64,000 nucleotides of DNA from Chara braunii (taxonomy: Eukaryota > Streptophyta > Charophyceae > Charales > Characeae). Shown piece after piece: positions 55,926-64,000 of this stretch (the stretch's first letter is position 1; each line of letters opens with the position of its first letter). The notes beneath the pieces are model-generated. The model did no database searches. It was not told the origin of the DNA and saw nothing but the letters and a program-made list of their open reading frames with translations. A program made the position numbers and the translations under genes. The stretch lies in NCBI GenBank assembly GCA_003427395.1, contig BFEA01000031.1:1383519-1447518 (forward strand). Direction: 5' to 3'.

Positions 55926-56171
55926 GGCACAGTGGAGGAGGCGTTAAGAAGACTGAGAAACTGAATGATTTCAATGTGTCTTTGTTTTTGATTTTTATCC
56001 TTTGATTCAGTGTAAATATTTTTTGTAAAACACTGAAAGAAATAATAATACTGTGAAACAAAGTGTCATTCTGGTTTGTCTGTCTCTTTGCCTGTCTGTC
56101 CTTTCAATTTTCTTTTCTTTGCTCATCTTATTTCTTCTTCTACTTCACGTGCTCATGCTCTTAGTCAATAG

Positions 56172-56219
56172 TTCTGTGACAATATATACATACATTTGAC
56201 AATATATACATACATTTGA
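56172..56219. repeat. 21-bp tandem pair
   Basis: GACAATATATACATACATTT twice. Confidence 0.85.
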
Positions 56220-56761
56220 ATTGATGTCCAGTGTGGCAGAGTTTTCGAATTTGCAGGGGAGGTGGACTGCCTGGAGCCAGGTTACGAAAGAGGTTGGGAG
56301 TGCGTGGAAGTATCCGGGCAAGTGAGTGAATTGAAATACGGTGCTGATCGTCTCTCGAGAAACTTACTTCCTCTCCCTACCCTCCACCATGCGCACCCGT
56401 CCTCTCCCCTCGGCAACATCACCAAGACATAGACACACACAGAGTCATGCTTTCTTTGTGTGGTTGTGATTAGTGAACGTGACAACACATGCACTTTGCA
56501 CACTCATACAGGGACAAAAGGAATAGCAGACAGCACACCATGGTGGCTTTTTGCATTTTCCTGGTTTTCTCGACAGACTATTCTTCGTGTAAAGAGAGGC
56601 AGGAAACTGAATGAAAAACGTCGGCGAAAGAAGACGGCTAAGTCTCTTGCTTGTCATTGGAATGAGCCTCTCTCTCTCTCTCTCTCTCTCTTTTTTTCCT
56701 CAATTTCTCTCTTCCTCTCTTGAACTGTAATCTTGTGCCTTGCAGCCTCTGCGTAATATCA

Positions 56762-56818
<57 letters not shown>

Positions 56819-57018
56819 AAATGTAATCCTGTGGCTTGCAGCCTCTGCGTAATATTAGAACTCTCTCTCTCTCTCTATTTTTTATCTGTAGTAGCAGTAT
56901 GAATTATTTCCTGGACAACCTCCCTCCCTCCGTTGGACTCGTTAACCGTAGGATTGCTTTAGACGTGTATCTGCCTTCCCAGGAGTCATGTTTACCAGGT
57001 GTACTCTTAATTAATAGT

Positions 57019-57083
<65 letters not shown>

Positions 57084-57560
57084 CGCGCGCGCGCGCGCGC
57101 CCTTCCCTCTCCACCTTCCCACCCCTTCCCTACTCCCTGATTACCCCCCTTTCATTGTTTGTGTCTTCTTTCCCTCTGCCTGTGTATGTGGGCATCGGCT
57201 CGGCTAGTGGCTCTTAAATCTTGTTTCGGCTTTTCCAAGTCAGCTGCCGTTCTCTTCTTTCACTGGTTCTGTCTCACCCCTTCACCCCTTCTCTCTGTGT
57301 GCGTGCCTGTTGATTGTTTTTTTTTGTTTTTTTTTGCCTCTTACCCGCCTGTCGGTTGTCTTACTTCCAAGTGACTGATTAACGTGCATGCATGCACAGA
57401 TGTGTATCAGGGCGTACTTACTCTAGCACTTTCCTAAATGTATCTGACTGCAATTACAGCCAGACGTGGATGCATCTGACCGCAATAACGTCCGGAGCTC
57501 AGTCGAAAAGTCCTAGTGTGAGTATGCCCTCATTTATTGCAGTCACTGATCGGTCGTGTT
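56220..57560. other. simple-repeat-rich, no gene seen
   Basis: (CT)n at 56671-56691, 56763-56816 and 57022-57068, the last followed by (GC)n at 57069-57100, a Z-DNA-prone tract. A TCTTGAAMTGTAATC...GCGTAATAT segment is repeated around the second CT run (56714-56762, 56813-56858). Confidence 0.6.
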
Positions 57561-57568
57561 TAGCATTT

Positions 57569-57660
57569 GGTCAAATTTCATGTGTAGAGGTCAAACTTCA
57601 TTTGTTGAGGTCAAACTTTGTGTTGAGGTCAAACTTTGTGTTGAGGTCAAACTTCATGCA
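57569..57660. repeat. 18-20-bp repeat with GGTCAA words
   Basis: GGTCAA at 57569, 57589, 57609, 57627 and 57645. Its complement TTGACC is the plant W-box core. Repeat unit about TTGAGGTCAAACTTTGTG. Confidence 0.75.
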
Positions 57661-58161
57661 CTGTTTGTTGTCAATCTCGGATCGAAATGTCTGAGGCAGT
57701 GATAACCATCAAGAGACCGTCAAGATCTTAACTGTATGATATCCATAAATCCATCTATATGCGCCGCTTATTATGCAGTAATAATAATGATGCATTTGCT
57801 TTTTGACAACTGCCTTTACCTCTCCCTCCCCTCCCTCCCCTCCTCCCCCTCGGGGCTCCTTCCGTAGAAAAAGAGGAGGCACGAGTTTCTATTGTCTCTG
57901 AGCGATGGTTTGGGGAGAAACGTACCCATGGGCTCAAAAAGTTCGGAGAGGTTTCTATTTGTTCCGCGTCCGTCCGTATCTAGCCAATATAGCAGTATTT
58001 GTTCAGAAGGCAGGTTCTGGCTGTGAAGAGTTTAATTCTGTTTCTATTGTTTTAAATACTTTTTGCGCCATTTTGCTTTGACTTTGCAAAGTTGATGTTT
58101 TTGAATGCCTGTCCTGCATACAGACAGGTTGGAACTAATTTCATCTTCTTCTTCTTCGTCG

Positions 58162-58193
<32 letters not shown>

Positions 58194-58763
58194 TTTTTTT
58201 TTTTCCCCAAAAGCTGCCTTCTCCTCATTGGGGGACGGCCATGTATTTTTCTCTCACCTCACATATTTTTTAACTGGTGTTCTTTTTTTTTTTTTTTTGC
58301 TTTCAACTCTCTCTCCGTTGAGGCTGGCGGAGTGCCTATATTTGGCACTTCCATCTATACCTCTGAGGGGTACTCACATTGGGCTCGTTCTTGAATGCAT
58401 CTGACCTGATATACGGTGAGAGTCAGTCAGCAAACAGTGCGTATCCAACTATTGTGCATGCTGTGAATCGCCTGGTCCGTAGTGTGGGCAACAGTAGGCA
58501 ATAGCCAGGTGATCAAATCAAATCAAATCCACGTGCATGGAGTCGTGGTTGGCTCCTCATCGAACAGCTGTTGGTCAGTACAGCCGCATGTTGTATGTTC
58601 CCCTGGAAGAAAAAAGAAGAGGAAAAAAAAAGAAAAACAAGCAAGTGGGATACAGGTGATGATGGGGACCACATGTTGATTTTGGTTGGTGCCTTTTTCC
58701 TTTTTTTCGAGAATTTCAACAATCACTGGAGTTGTGCGATGCAGTTTACTTGGTGAATCATAA
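57661..58763. other. no gene seen; CTTT and T runs
   Basis: (TTTC)n near 58160-58205 creates Phe/Ser frames. No domain. Confidence 0.45.
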
Positions 58764-58838
58764 ACGCATAGCCCCTCGTTTGTTGTCCTCTTCTCCCTCT
58801 CTGCCTACGGTTTACCCGGCAGCTCTGTTTGACGAGGT
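58764..58838 (-). repeat. dispersed repeat family A, short inverted copy
   Basis: AGCCCCTCGTTTGTTGTCCTC, TCTGCCTACGGTTTACCCGGCAG, CTCTGTTTGACGA. Confidence 0.75.
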
Positions 58839-59375
58839 GTCGTTGATTTTGTGATTGAAAGTTGGGGTTGATCTGTCTGTCATTTCAAAGTTTGAATTTT
58901 TGTTGAAGTATATGCCTGCATGTCTTTCCGGGTTGCGTGCAAGTGTGCAACAACTTGCAGGATTTGATCGTTCGGACTTATAGACCCAACCCTCTCACAT
59001 TCTGGCTCTGCAAGAGGAGGTCCATGCAACATAATATATGTAACCCAACTCGTTCGTTTCGTTGCAGGATTTTACTGTTCAAGGATGTTGGATACTTCCC
59101 CTTCTTGCTCTCCCAATCTCTTTCAGGATGGCTTTTCAGCTGGGTTATCGTCCGAGGTAAGCACAGGTTTCCCACACACCGTCCTGGAATCGCCCAAATC
59201 TCCGTCCCTCATGGGCAGAAAAAGAAAACGAAAAGAAAAAAGAAAGGCGTTCGTTTCACATTATTATCACCTCCTTTTGCTTTTGACTTTCACATGAATG
59301 TTCCTATGTACCTACACATGTCCGTCTGTGCTAACCTGTTTGCCTAACCAGTGGATCTCTGTTTGGCTTTTGCAC

Positions 59376-59378
<3 letters not shown>
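58839..59378. other. no recognised gene
   Basis: A 136-codon frame (58937-59347) has no recognisable domain and overlaps other frames. Confidence 0.35.

Positions 59379-59437
<59 letters not shown>
59379..59437. repeat. GT microsatellite
   Basis: About 59 bp of (GT)n, directly abutting the plastid-like patch. Confidence 0.97.
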
Positions 59438-59440
<3 letters not shown>

Positions 59441-59515
59441 TGGAATCATTGTTTCATTTGATTAATTTGAATTGTATTTTTTTCTAAACTCATCAAATAA
59501 AATTGAAATACTTTG

Positions 59516-59558
<43 letters not shown>

Positions 59559-59762
59559 GATATAGAATTAGACTATTAGTATATTAATTATTTGATATTG
59601 TAAAATAAACTATATAACTCTATAAAAAATATGAATACAAATACTTATGCAATTATTCAAATGGGCGGACAACAGCTTCAACTCCAAACTGGTCGATTTT
59701 ATGATACTTGTGACTTTTCACTTTTAAAGCCTGATACAAAAATAATCCCTATACTACTACAG
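59438..59762 (+). other. plastid-like AT-rich insert
   Basis: Abruptly AT-rich between a GT repeat and a GC-rich repeat. Includes an (ATA)n run (59519-59558) and the start of an rpl21-like gene. Either a nuclear plastid DNA insertion or an assembly join. Confidence 0.6.
59631..59762 (+). pseudogene. rpl21: N-terminal fragment of plastid ribosomal protein L21
   Basis: About 43 residues match the start of plastid bL21: [20 protein letters not shown] corresponds to the family's YAII-GG-Q--V--GRFYD signature, and DTKI follows. The family is about 110-120 residues; here the match ends near 59760 and GC-rich repeat sequence follows in the same frame. L21 is a large-subunit protein; in liverworts and some streptophyte algae it is plastid-encoded. 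This copy is truncated and cannot be functional. Confidence 0.7.
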
Positions 59763-59882
59763 GAAACAGCGGTCCTCGTGTGGGGCCCAACAGAAACCGG
59801 CAGCCGCCGTGCGGGACCGCTGTCGGGTGGCGGGCAAGGGGGAACCGACGGTGCGCCGGTGCCGGGAAGTGGCCGCGGCGAA

Positions 59883-60205
59883 GAATGCGAATGTCTCCCG
59901 CGAGGCGGGGAAGATACACCGGCAGTCTTTTTTTTTTTCGGGGGGGACCCGCGAGGCCCGTCCTTTCCAGAAGTGTCGACGGGGAAAGGGAATGCGAATA
60001 TCTCCCGCCAGGCGGGGAAGATACACAGGCACTTTTTTTTTGTTTTCGGCAACGCGTGAGCCGCGTTCTTTCGAGAAGTGTACACCAGCTAAAGTGGATC
60101 TGAATCCGTCGCCCGAGACCGGGAAGATACGTTGCCATTTTTTTATTTATTTTTTGAGGACCTGTGCCGTCCGTTTTTTCGAGAACTGTCGACCAGTATC
60201 GGGTC
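59883..60205. repeat. diverged tandem repeat, period about 107-112 bp
   Basis: Units start GAATGCGAAT at 59883 and 59990, with a degenerate GAATCCG at 60102. Shared order: TCTCCCGC-AGGCGGGGAAGATAC, T run, GAGAAGTGT. A 224-codon frame spans this and the adapter and is not a gene. Confidence 0.75.
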
Positions 60206-60400
60206 GCAGACACACATGTAGCAGCCGATCGTCCGGAAGGATATATCTCTTCTCTATACTAAAGCTTAGGGCGCTGGGGGTGAACGGGGTGAATGGGGGG
60301 GGGTGCGGGGAGGTGGGGACCAGGGCAGTCGACGAGGGGAGGGACAACGCAAGGAGCAAAAGAGGGAGCGGCGTGAGAGAGAGAGGGGGGAGAGAGAGAG

Positions 60401-60438
60401 CTGTCTCTTATACACATCTAGATGTGTATAAGAGACAG
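60401..60438. other. Nextera mate-pair junction adapter (artefact)
   Basis: CTGTCTCTTATACACATCT is followed immediately by its exact reverse complement: the Tn5 mosaic-end circularisation junction used in Nextera mate-pair libraries. It also produces the telltale peptide VSYTHLDVYKRQ in frame. The sequences on its two sides may not be adjacent in the genome. Confidence 0.97.
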
Positions 60439-60439
60439 T

Positions 60440-60631
60440 CTATATCGTATATGATGCCTCCTGTCGAGTCGGTGAAACTGTGACGAAACAGTCTGTCACA
60501 GCCCCTCGTTTGTGATCCTCTTCTCTCCCTGCCTACGGTTTACCGTACGGAGTTCTGTTTGAGGATTTGTTGCCCTCTTCTTCCTTTCTGCCTAGGTACG
60601 GCTTACCGTGGGCAGTTCTGTTTGAGGATAC
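60440..60631 (-). repeat. dispersed repeat family A, inverted copy plus partial second copy
   Basis: Begins right after the adapter with TCTATATCGTATATGATGCC, nearly identical to 55803 onward. A partial copy follows (TTGTTGCCCTCTTCTTCC...GGCAGTTCTGTTTGAGGATA). Confidence 0.8.
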
Positions 60632-60650
60632 GTCGAATATGTATATGTAT

Positions 60651-60795
60651 CGTCAAATAGAACTGCTCGGTGAAGCGTAGGCAGAGAAGAGGGAGAAGTT
60701 TCGTCGGAGTGTTCACCGACTCATCAGGACGCGGAACGCTCTACAGTCTGCAGAGTCCCCTAATGAATCATACTGTAAAGTGATAATCCACGTAC
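60651..60795 (+). repeat. dispersed repeat family A, plus copy
   Basis: GTCAAATAGAACTGCTCGGTGAAGCGTAGGCAG..., CACCGACTCATCAGGA, AAAGTGATAATCCACGTAC. It faces the preceding inverted copy, so the pair forms a large inverted repeat. Confidence 0.8.
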
Positions 60796-60974
60796 AATGT
60801 ATATATGTTTAGTTGATATAATATATAGATATTATGCATATTTATTAAAAAAAATAAAAAATGTTGATCTGTGGGATGTGTTATTTGATTTGTGACAATT
60901 GGATTAACTGTGGGATGTGTCATTTGCTTTGTTTGACTTATAGGCTTTCTCTCCCTGTCAGGTTTGGTATCCTC

Positions 60975-61195
60975 CTGCGCCTTTTCCTTACCTCTTTTTT
61001 GCCTTTTGGCTGCGTGCAAGTGGGTGGGTCCTTGTGACACACGGGGATGGGGGCAGCCAGCACTCAACCTGTCATCCACGTGGCTGGCCTTGTACGTAAG
61101 AGGTGATGAACAGGCGGGGCTTTCCTTCCTTCCTTCTTTCCTTTTTTTTGTTTTGTCTTTTTCCGCCTTTGCGCTCCGATTCACAGTGTGACAAT
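60975..61195 (+). repeat. dispersed repeat family B, copy 3
   Basis: TTGCCTTTTGGCTGCGTGCAAGTGGG through GCCTTTGCGCTCCGATTCACAGTGTGACAATATATA; matches 55538-55800 and 53184-53290. Confidence 0.75.
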
Positions 61196-61376
61196 ATATA
61201 TCACGAGAGAGTACGACAGGTGGGGGGCAGATGAGGAGAGAGCAGAGGAGGAGGAGGAGGAGGAGGAGGAGGAGGGAAAGAGAGGCACATAAGGGAGAGA
61301 GAGGCGGAGGGAGAATGGACCCGAGAGGAGAGAAACAAACGTGCAATGGGCAAGCAGGCTATACCTGACTACAGGA

Positions 61377-61480
61377 CATGATGATGTCTTCCACAGTAGG
61401 AAAGAGGAGATGATGATGTTTTCCACTAGAGGAAAGAGGAGATGATGAAGTTTTCCACAAGAGGAAAGAGGAAATGATTT
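61377..61480. repeat. about 33-bp minisatellite, cluster 1
   Basis: Three units of GAGGAAAGAGGAGATGATGATGTTTTCCACAAGA type. GGAAA/TTTCC words make each unit-to-unit junction self-complementary. Confidence 0.85.
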
Positions 61481-61729
61481 AGTGCCTAATAAGAGATGAG
61501 AGGATATGCTGATTAAAGAAACAAGAAAAGCAATGGACGATAACATGCCATTGAACACGAACAGGACAATGATGGCATTCCAAATCCACGTGTTCCGTGT
61601 ACTCAGGACGTGTAGTGTAGATCCTCGACGCGTTTTGACTCAGCTCTGGACGTGATTGCGGCAAGATACACGCAGTGTCGGTCTTAATTGCAGTCCGATG
61701 CATCTCACAAAGGGTGAACTGGAAAAGGG
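61481..61729. other. no gene seen
   Basis: Unique spacer between the minisatellite cluster and the CAAAAGG repeat. Confidence 0.4.
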
Positions 61730-61900
61730 ACAAAAAGGCAAATGAGCAACAAAAGGAACAAAAGGAACAACAAAAGGGACAAAACGGCAAAAGGGCAGAA
61801 GGGACAAAAGAGCAAGAAAAGGAACAAAATGGCAAAAGGGCAAAAAGGCGACAAAAGGAAGAAAAGGGCACAAGGCGACAAAAGGAAGAAAAGGGCATGG
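61730..61900. repeat. GGCAAAAGG/GGACAAAAG degenerate repeat
   Basis: Many units of about 8-16 bp, giving Lys/Gln/Glu-rich frames on the plus strand. Confidence 0.8.
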
Positions 61901-61904
61901 CATT

Positions 61905-62045
61905 CTCCTTATTTCGTTGTGTTCTTGGTGACTCAAACAATGCCAGGAGATCGTCAACGAGTCGACCACAAGAATCGATTCAAATAATGCCAGGACATCA
62001 TCAACGTTGTATTCTTGGTGGCTCGAACGCGCGACCTCTTGGCTA
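61905..62045 (-). repeat. possible tRNA-derived SINE head
   Basis: On the minus strand TTAGCCAAGAGGTCGCGCGTTCGAGCC resembles a tRNA A-box/T-arm combination (GCGTTCGAGCC close to the B-box). AATGCCAGGA-ATC(G/A)TCAACG is duplicated within the body. Confidence 0.3.
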
Positions 62046-62159
62046 ATCAAAGAATGGCTTCGTTGTCTTCTTCTTGTTGGCTTCTTGTGGGCTTCTTGTT
62101 GTTGTGGTTGTTGGTTGGAATGGATGGAAACAGTCAATCGTTTGCCTGCTGAGCTTTGT

Positions 62160-62555
62160 TGCGGAGACAGTATGATGAAGGTTTCCAGAACAGGAAAGAA
62201 GAAAATCCATGATGAACGGAGAGAGGAAATGATGATGTTCTCCACAAGTGGAAAGAAGAGATGATGATGTTTTCCACAACAGGAAAGAAGATCATCCTGT
62301 TTTCCACAAGAAGACAGAGGAGATGAAGACGTTTTCTGCGTGCGGAGAGAGGAGAAACATAATTTCCACGAGAGGAAAGAGGAGATGACGATGTTTTCCA
62401 CGACAGGAAAGAGGAGATGATGATGCTTTCCACAACAGGAAAGAAGAGGAGATGATGATGTTTTCCACAAGCGGCGAGAGGAGATAATCATGTTTCCAGA
62501 AGAGGGAAGAGGGGATGATGAGGTTTTGCACAAGCGGAGAGAGGAGATGATTTGA
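62160..62555. repeat. about 33-bp minisatellite, cluster 2
   Basis: At least ten diverged units of the cluster 1 motif. A 297-codon minus-strand frame (61640-62533) is the translation of this and neighbouring repeats and is unlikely to be a gene. Confidence 0.85.
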
Positions 62556-62898
62556 TGCCTAGTGAGGTAATGAGGAGGGCAAACCTCGTTCGCGGAGGAG
62601 AGATGAACACATCCCGGGGGATATATGGTTTAGTAGAGCACTTCTCTTTTTGTTGGCATCATCTCCTGTTTAGGAAAGAACCCCTTCAGTCTCGTGGTTT
62701 TCAAACCACAAAAAGGAGATGACGTCAACGAGAAGACTAAACCTCAGACCGATGGTGTTTCCCTTTTTGTTTTTTTATTTTTATTTTTGTTTTTCTTTTT
62801 TTCTTTCCTTCGGGTGTTTCAATGTGGTTCGTTTTTTTTTTTTCTTTTCTTTTCTTTTAAAAAGTGGTTCGGATCTGCGGTTCTGGCCGAGGTCCTTT

Positions 62899-63120
62899 CT
62901 TTTTTTTTTTTTTTTTTTTTTTTTAATAATAAGGCTAATTCCTTAAGCCCAACCAGTTCAATTACCTGTCGAATCCGGACAGGACAGCCTAAATTACGGG
63001 GACCCCCCCCTAGCAGCCACATCCGTGCTCAAGCCTCCAAACGAGGGAACATGCGGGAGCTGCACCCACCAGCAGGTGCAATAGCAGGTGGGCGATACCG
63101 GCCAGGGGGCAGCCGGTAGC
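62899..63120 (-). repeat. probable retroposed element with A-tail
   Basis: A T run (62899-62924, the A-tail on the minus strand) follows body sequence ending GGAATTAGCCTTATTATT. The body carries a GCCGGTATCGCCCACCTGC segment at its 5' side. No coding frame; a SINE or truncated LINE 3' end. Confidence 0.4.
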
Positions 63121-63372
63121 ATCAGGACCGAGCTTCTTCGATGAGCCAGTCACCGTGCCTCCCTTCCGGTCCCCTCCCCCTAGGAGCATCAGCAGTCTTG
63201 GTTTCTTTCCTTCTTTCTTTCTTTCTTTCTTTGGTTTCTTTTCTTTTTTTGGTTATACTGGCGAGTGATCGAAAAGGAAGTTTGGCTAGGATGGTGGTCT
63301 ATAAGCGACCCCAAATCCCCAAGATCCCGTTCCTATTCTTGGGGGACGTGAGGGACGTATAGATTCCCTACT

Positions 63373-63467
63373 CTACCTACCTACCTACCCTACCTACCCT
63401 ACCTACCCTACCACCCTACCTACCCTACCTACCCTACCTACCCTACCTACCCTACCTACCCTACCCA
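63373..63467. repeat. 9-bp minisatellite CTACCTACC
   Basis: About ten units, with one 3-bp shortening. Confidence 0.95.
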
Positions 63468-63558
63468 TCCTGCCTACACCACCTACTATGGGTCCTCTGA
63501 CTTCCAATAGGTACATCAAACCATTTGGATCTCACCGGTGTCACCGATAGGCTTTAAC

Positions 63559-63835
63559 TTTTTTTTTTTTTTTTTTTTTAATAACTTTTTTCTCCTTTTT
63601 TTTTTGCTTTAACGTTGTAAGTTGATGAGGAAGGGTGTAATTGCAAAGTGTAAGGGGTAAAAAAACCGTCCTTCCCTTCGTCTCACCTCCCTCACGGGCC
63701 CCAAGAGCGAACTCCGCCTGATAGCTGTGCATGGGAGTGTGTGTGGTCGGGGATTGGGGATCGAGTCCAACCGAAGCGAACACCCTAACGACTCCACAAC
63801 CCATACCACAACTTTATCCACAGTGATTCCACACC
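63559..63835 (-). repeat. probable tRNA-derived SINE
   Basis: On the minus strand a head with GTCGTTAGGGTGTTCGCTTC and GGACTCGATCCCC (B-box-like, tRNA T-arm-like) leads into about 170 bp of body and a poly-A tail (T run 63559-63579). The size and order fit a plant SINE. Confidence 0.45.
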
Positions 63836-64000
63836 ACACTCATTTCACTTTTGGCCCTTCCCTTCCCTTACCTCTCCATCACTCTTTTTTCCGTTCGTCT
63901 ATCCGTCCCGTGCTCCCTCCCTGTCAGCTTTCTCCCCGGCCCCCCCCTCTCTCTCGCTCCCTCCCTCCCTCCCTCTCTCCTCCCCCTCTCTCTCGCTCCC
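63836..64000. other. CT-rich end of window
   Basis: Imperfect (CTCC)n and (CTCT)n; no gene. Confidence 0.6.

Noticed and set aside
56720-57207. Ser/Leu-rich frames across CT repeats
   Set aside because: Produced by (CT)n and (GC)n simple repeats.
59809-60483. 224-codon plus-strand frame
   Set aside because: It runs through degenerate repeats and the sequencing adapter; its VSYTHLDVYKRQ segment is translated adapter.
61640-62533. 297-codon minus-strand frame
   Set aside because: It translates a minisatellite and the CAAAAGG repeat; residue pattern is purely periodic and no domain is seen.

Overview
The window is eukaryotic repeat-rich DNA, not bacterial. It has no operons, almost no long open frames outside mobile elements, and many microsatellites. 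It also has N gaps and ambiguous bases typical of a draft shotgun scaffold. A broken Ty3/gypsy-type LTR retrotransposon has a plant-style primer-binding site. A small AT-rich patch carries the start of a plastid rpl21-like gene, which is plastid-encoded in liverworts and some streptophyte algae. A streptophyte green alga (charophyte such as Chara) or early land plant is my best guess; this is inference.

Layout. 1-987 is unique sequence. 988-12721 is a repeat-dense block found again, nearly identical, at 26576-38256 (offset 25588 over the first 9 kb). It holds reiterated exon-like modules, three hairpin repeats, a tRNA-like hairpin, large ATT microsatellites and a 163-bp satellite (five units in the first copy, four in the second). 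A partial third copy (25784-26499) directly precedes the N gap before the second full copy. Even ambiguous N bases sit at corresponding positions in both full copies, so part of this duplication may be an assembly effect.

12722-22003 is the retrotransposon: a 243-bp 5' LTR, PBS, a basic Gly/Arg-rich ORF, two tandem paralogous ORFs of unknown function, then gag with a CCHC knuckle, aspartic protease, reverse transcriptase, RNase H and a DD35E integrase. Gag-protease and pol are joined by an in-frame T TTT TTA heptamer that gives exactly the -1 frame used by pol. The copy is dead: at least a dozen nonsense codons, each explained by one C-to-T or G-to-A change, plus several indels. No matching 3' LTR is seen; a second gag-like gene (22410-24179) follows. 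A matching solo LTR lies at 38964-39206.

39207-44189 is GC-rich with no confident gene. 44219-47750 is an abrupt AT-rich island that begins at a 29-bp palindrome related to the one at the edge of the duplicated block. 47990-64000 is a mosaic of minisatellites, dispersed repeats, probable SINEs and simple repeats. An exact Nextera junction adapter at 60401-60438 marks an artificial join.

I see no convincing intact host gene. The retroelement's two upstream paralogous ORFs are the best candidate for something undescribed.
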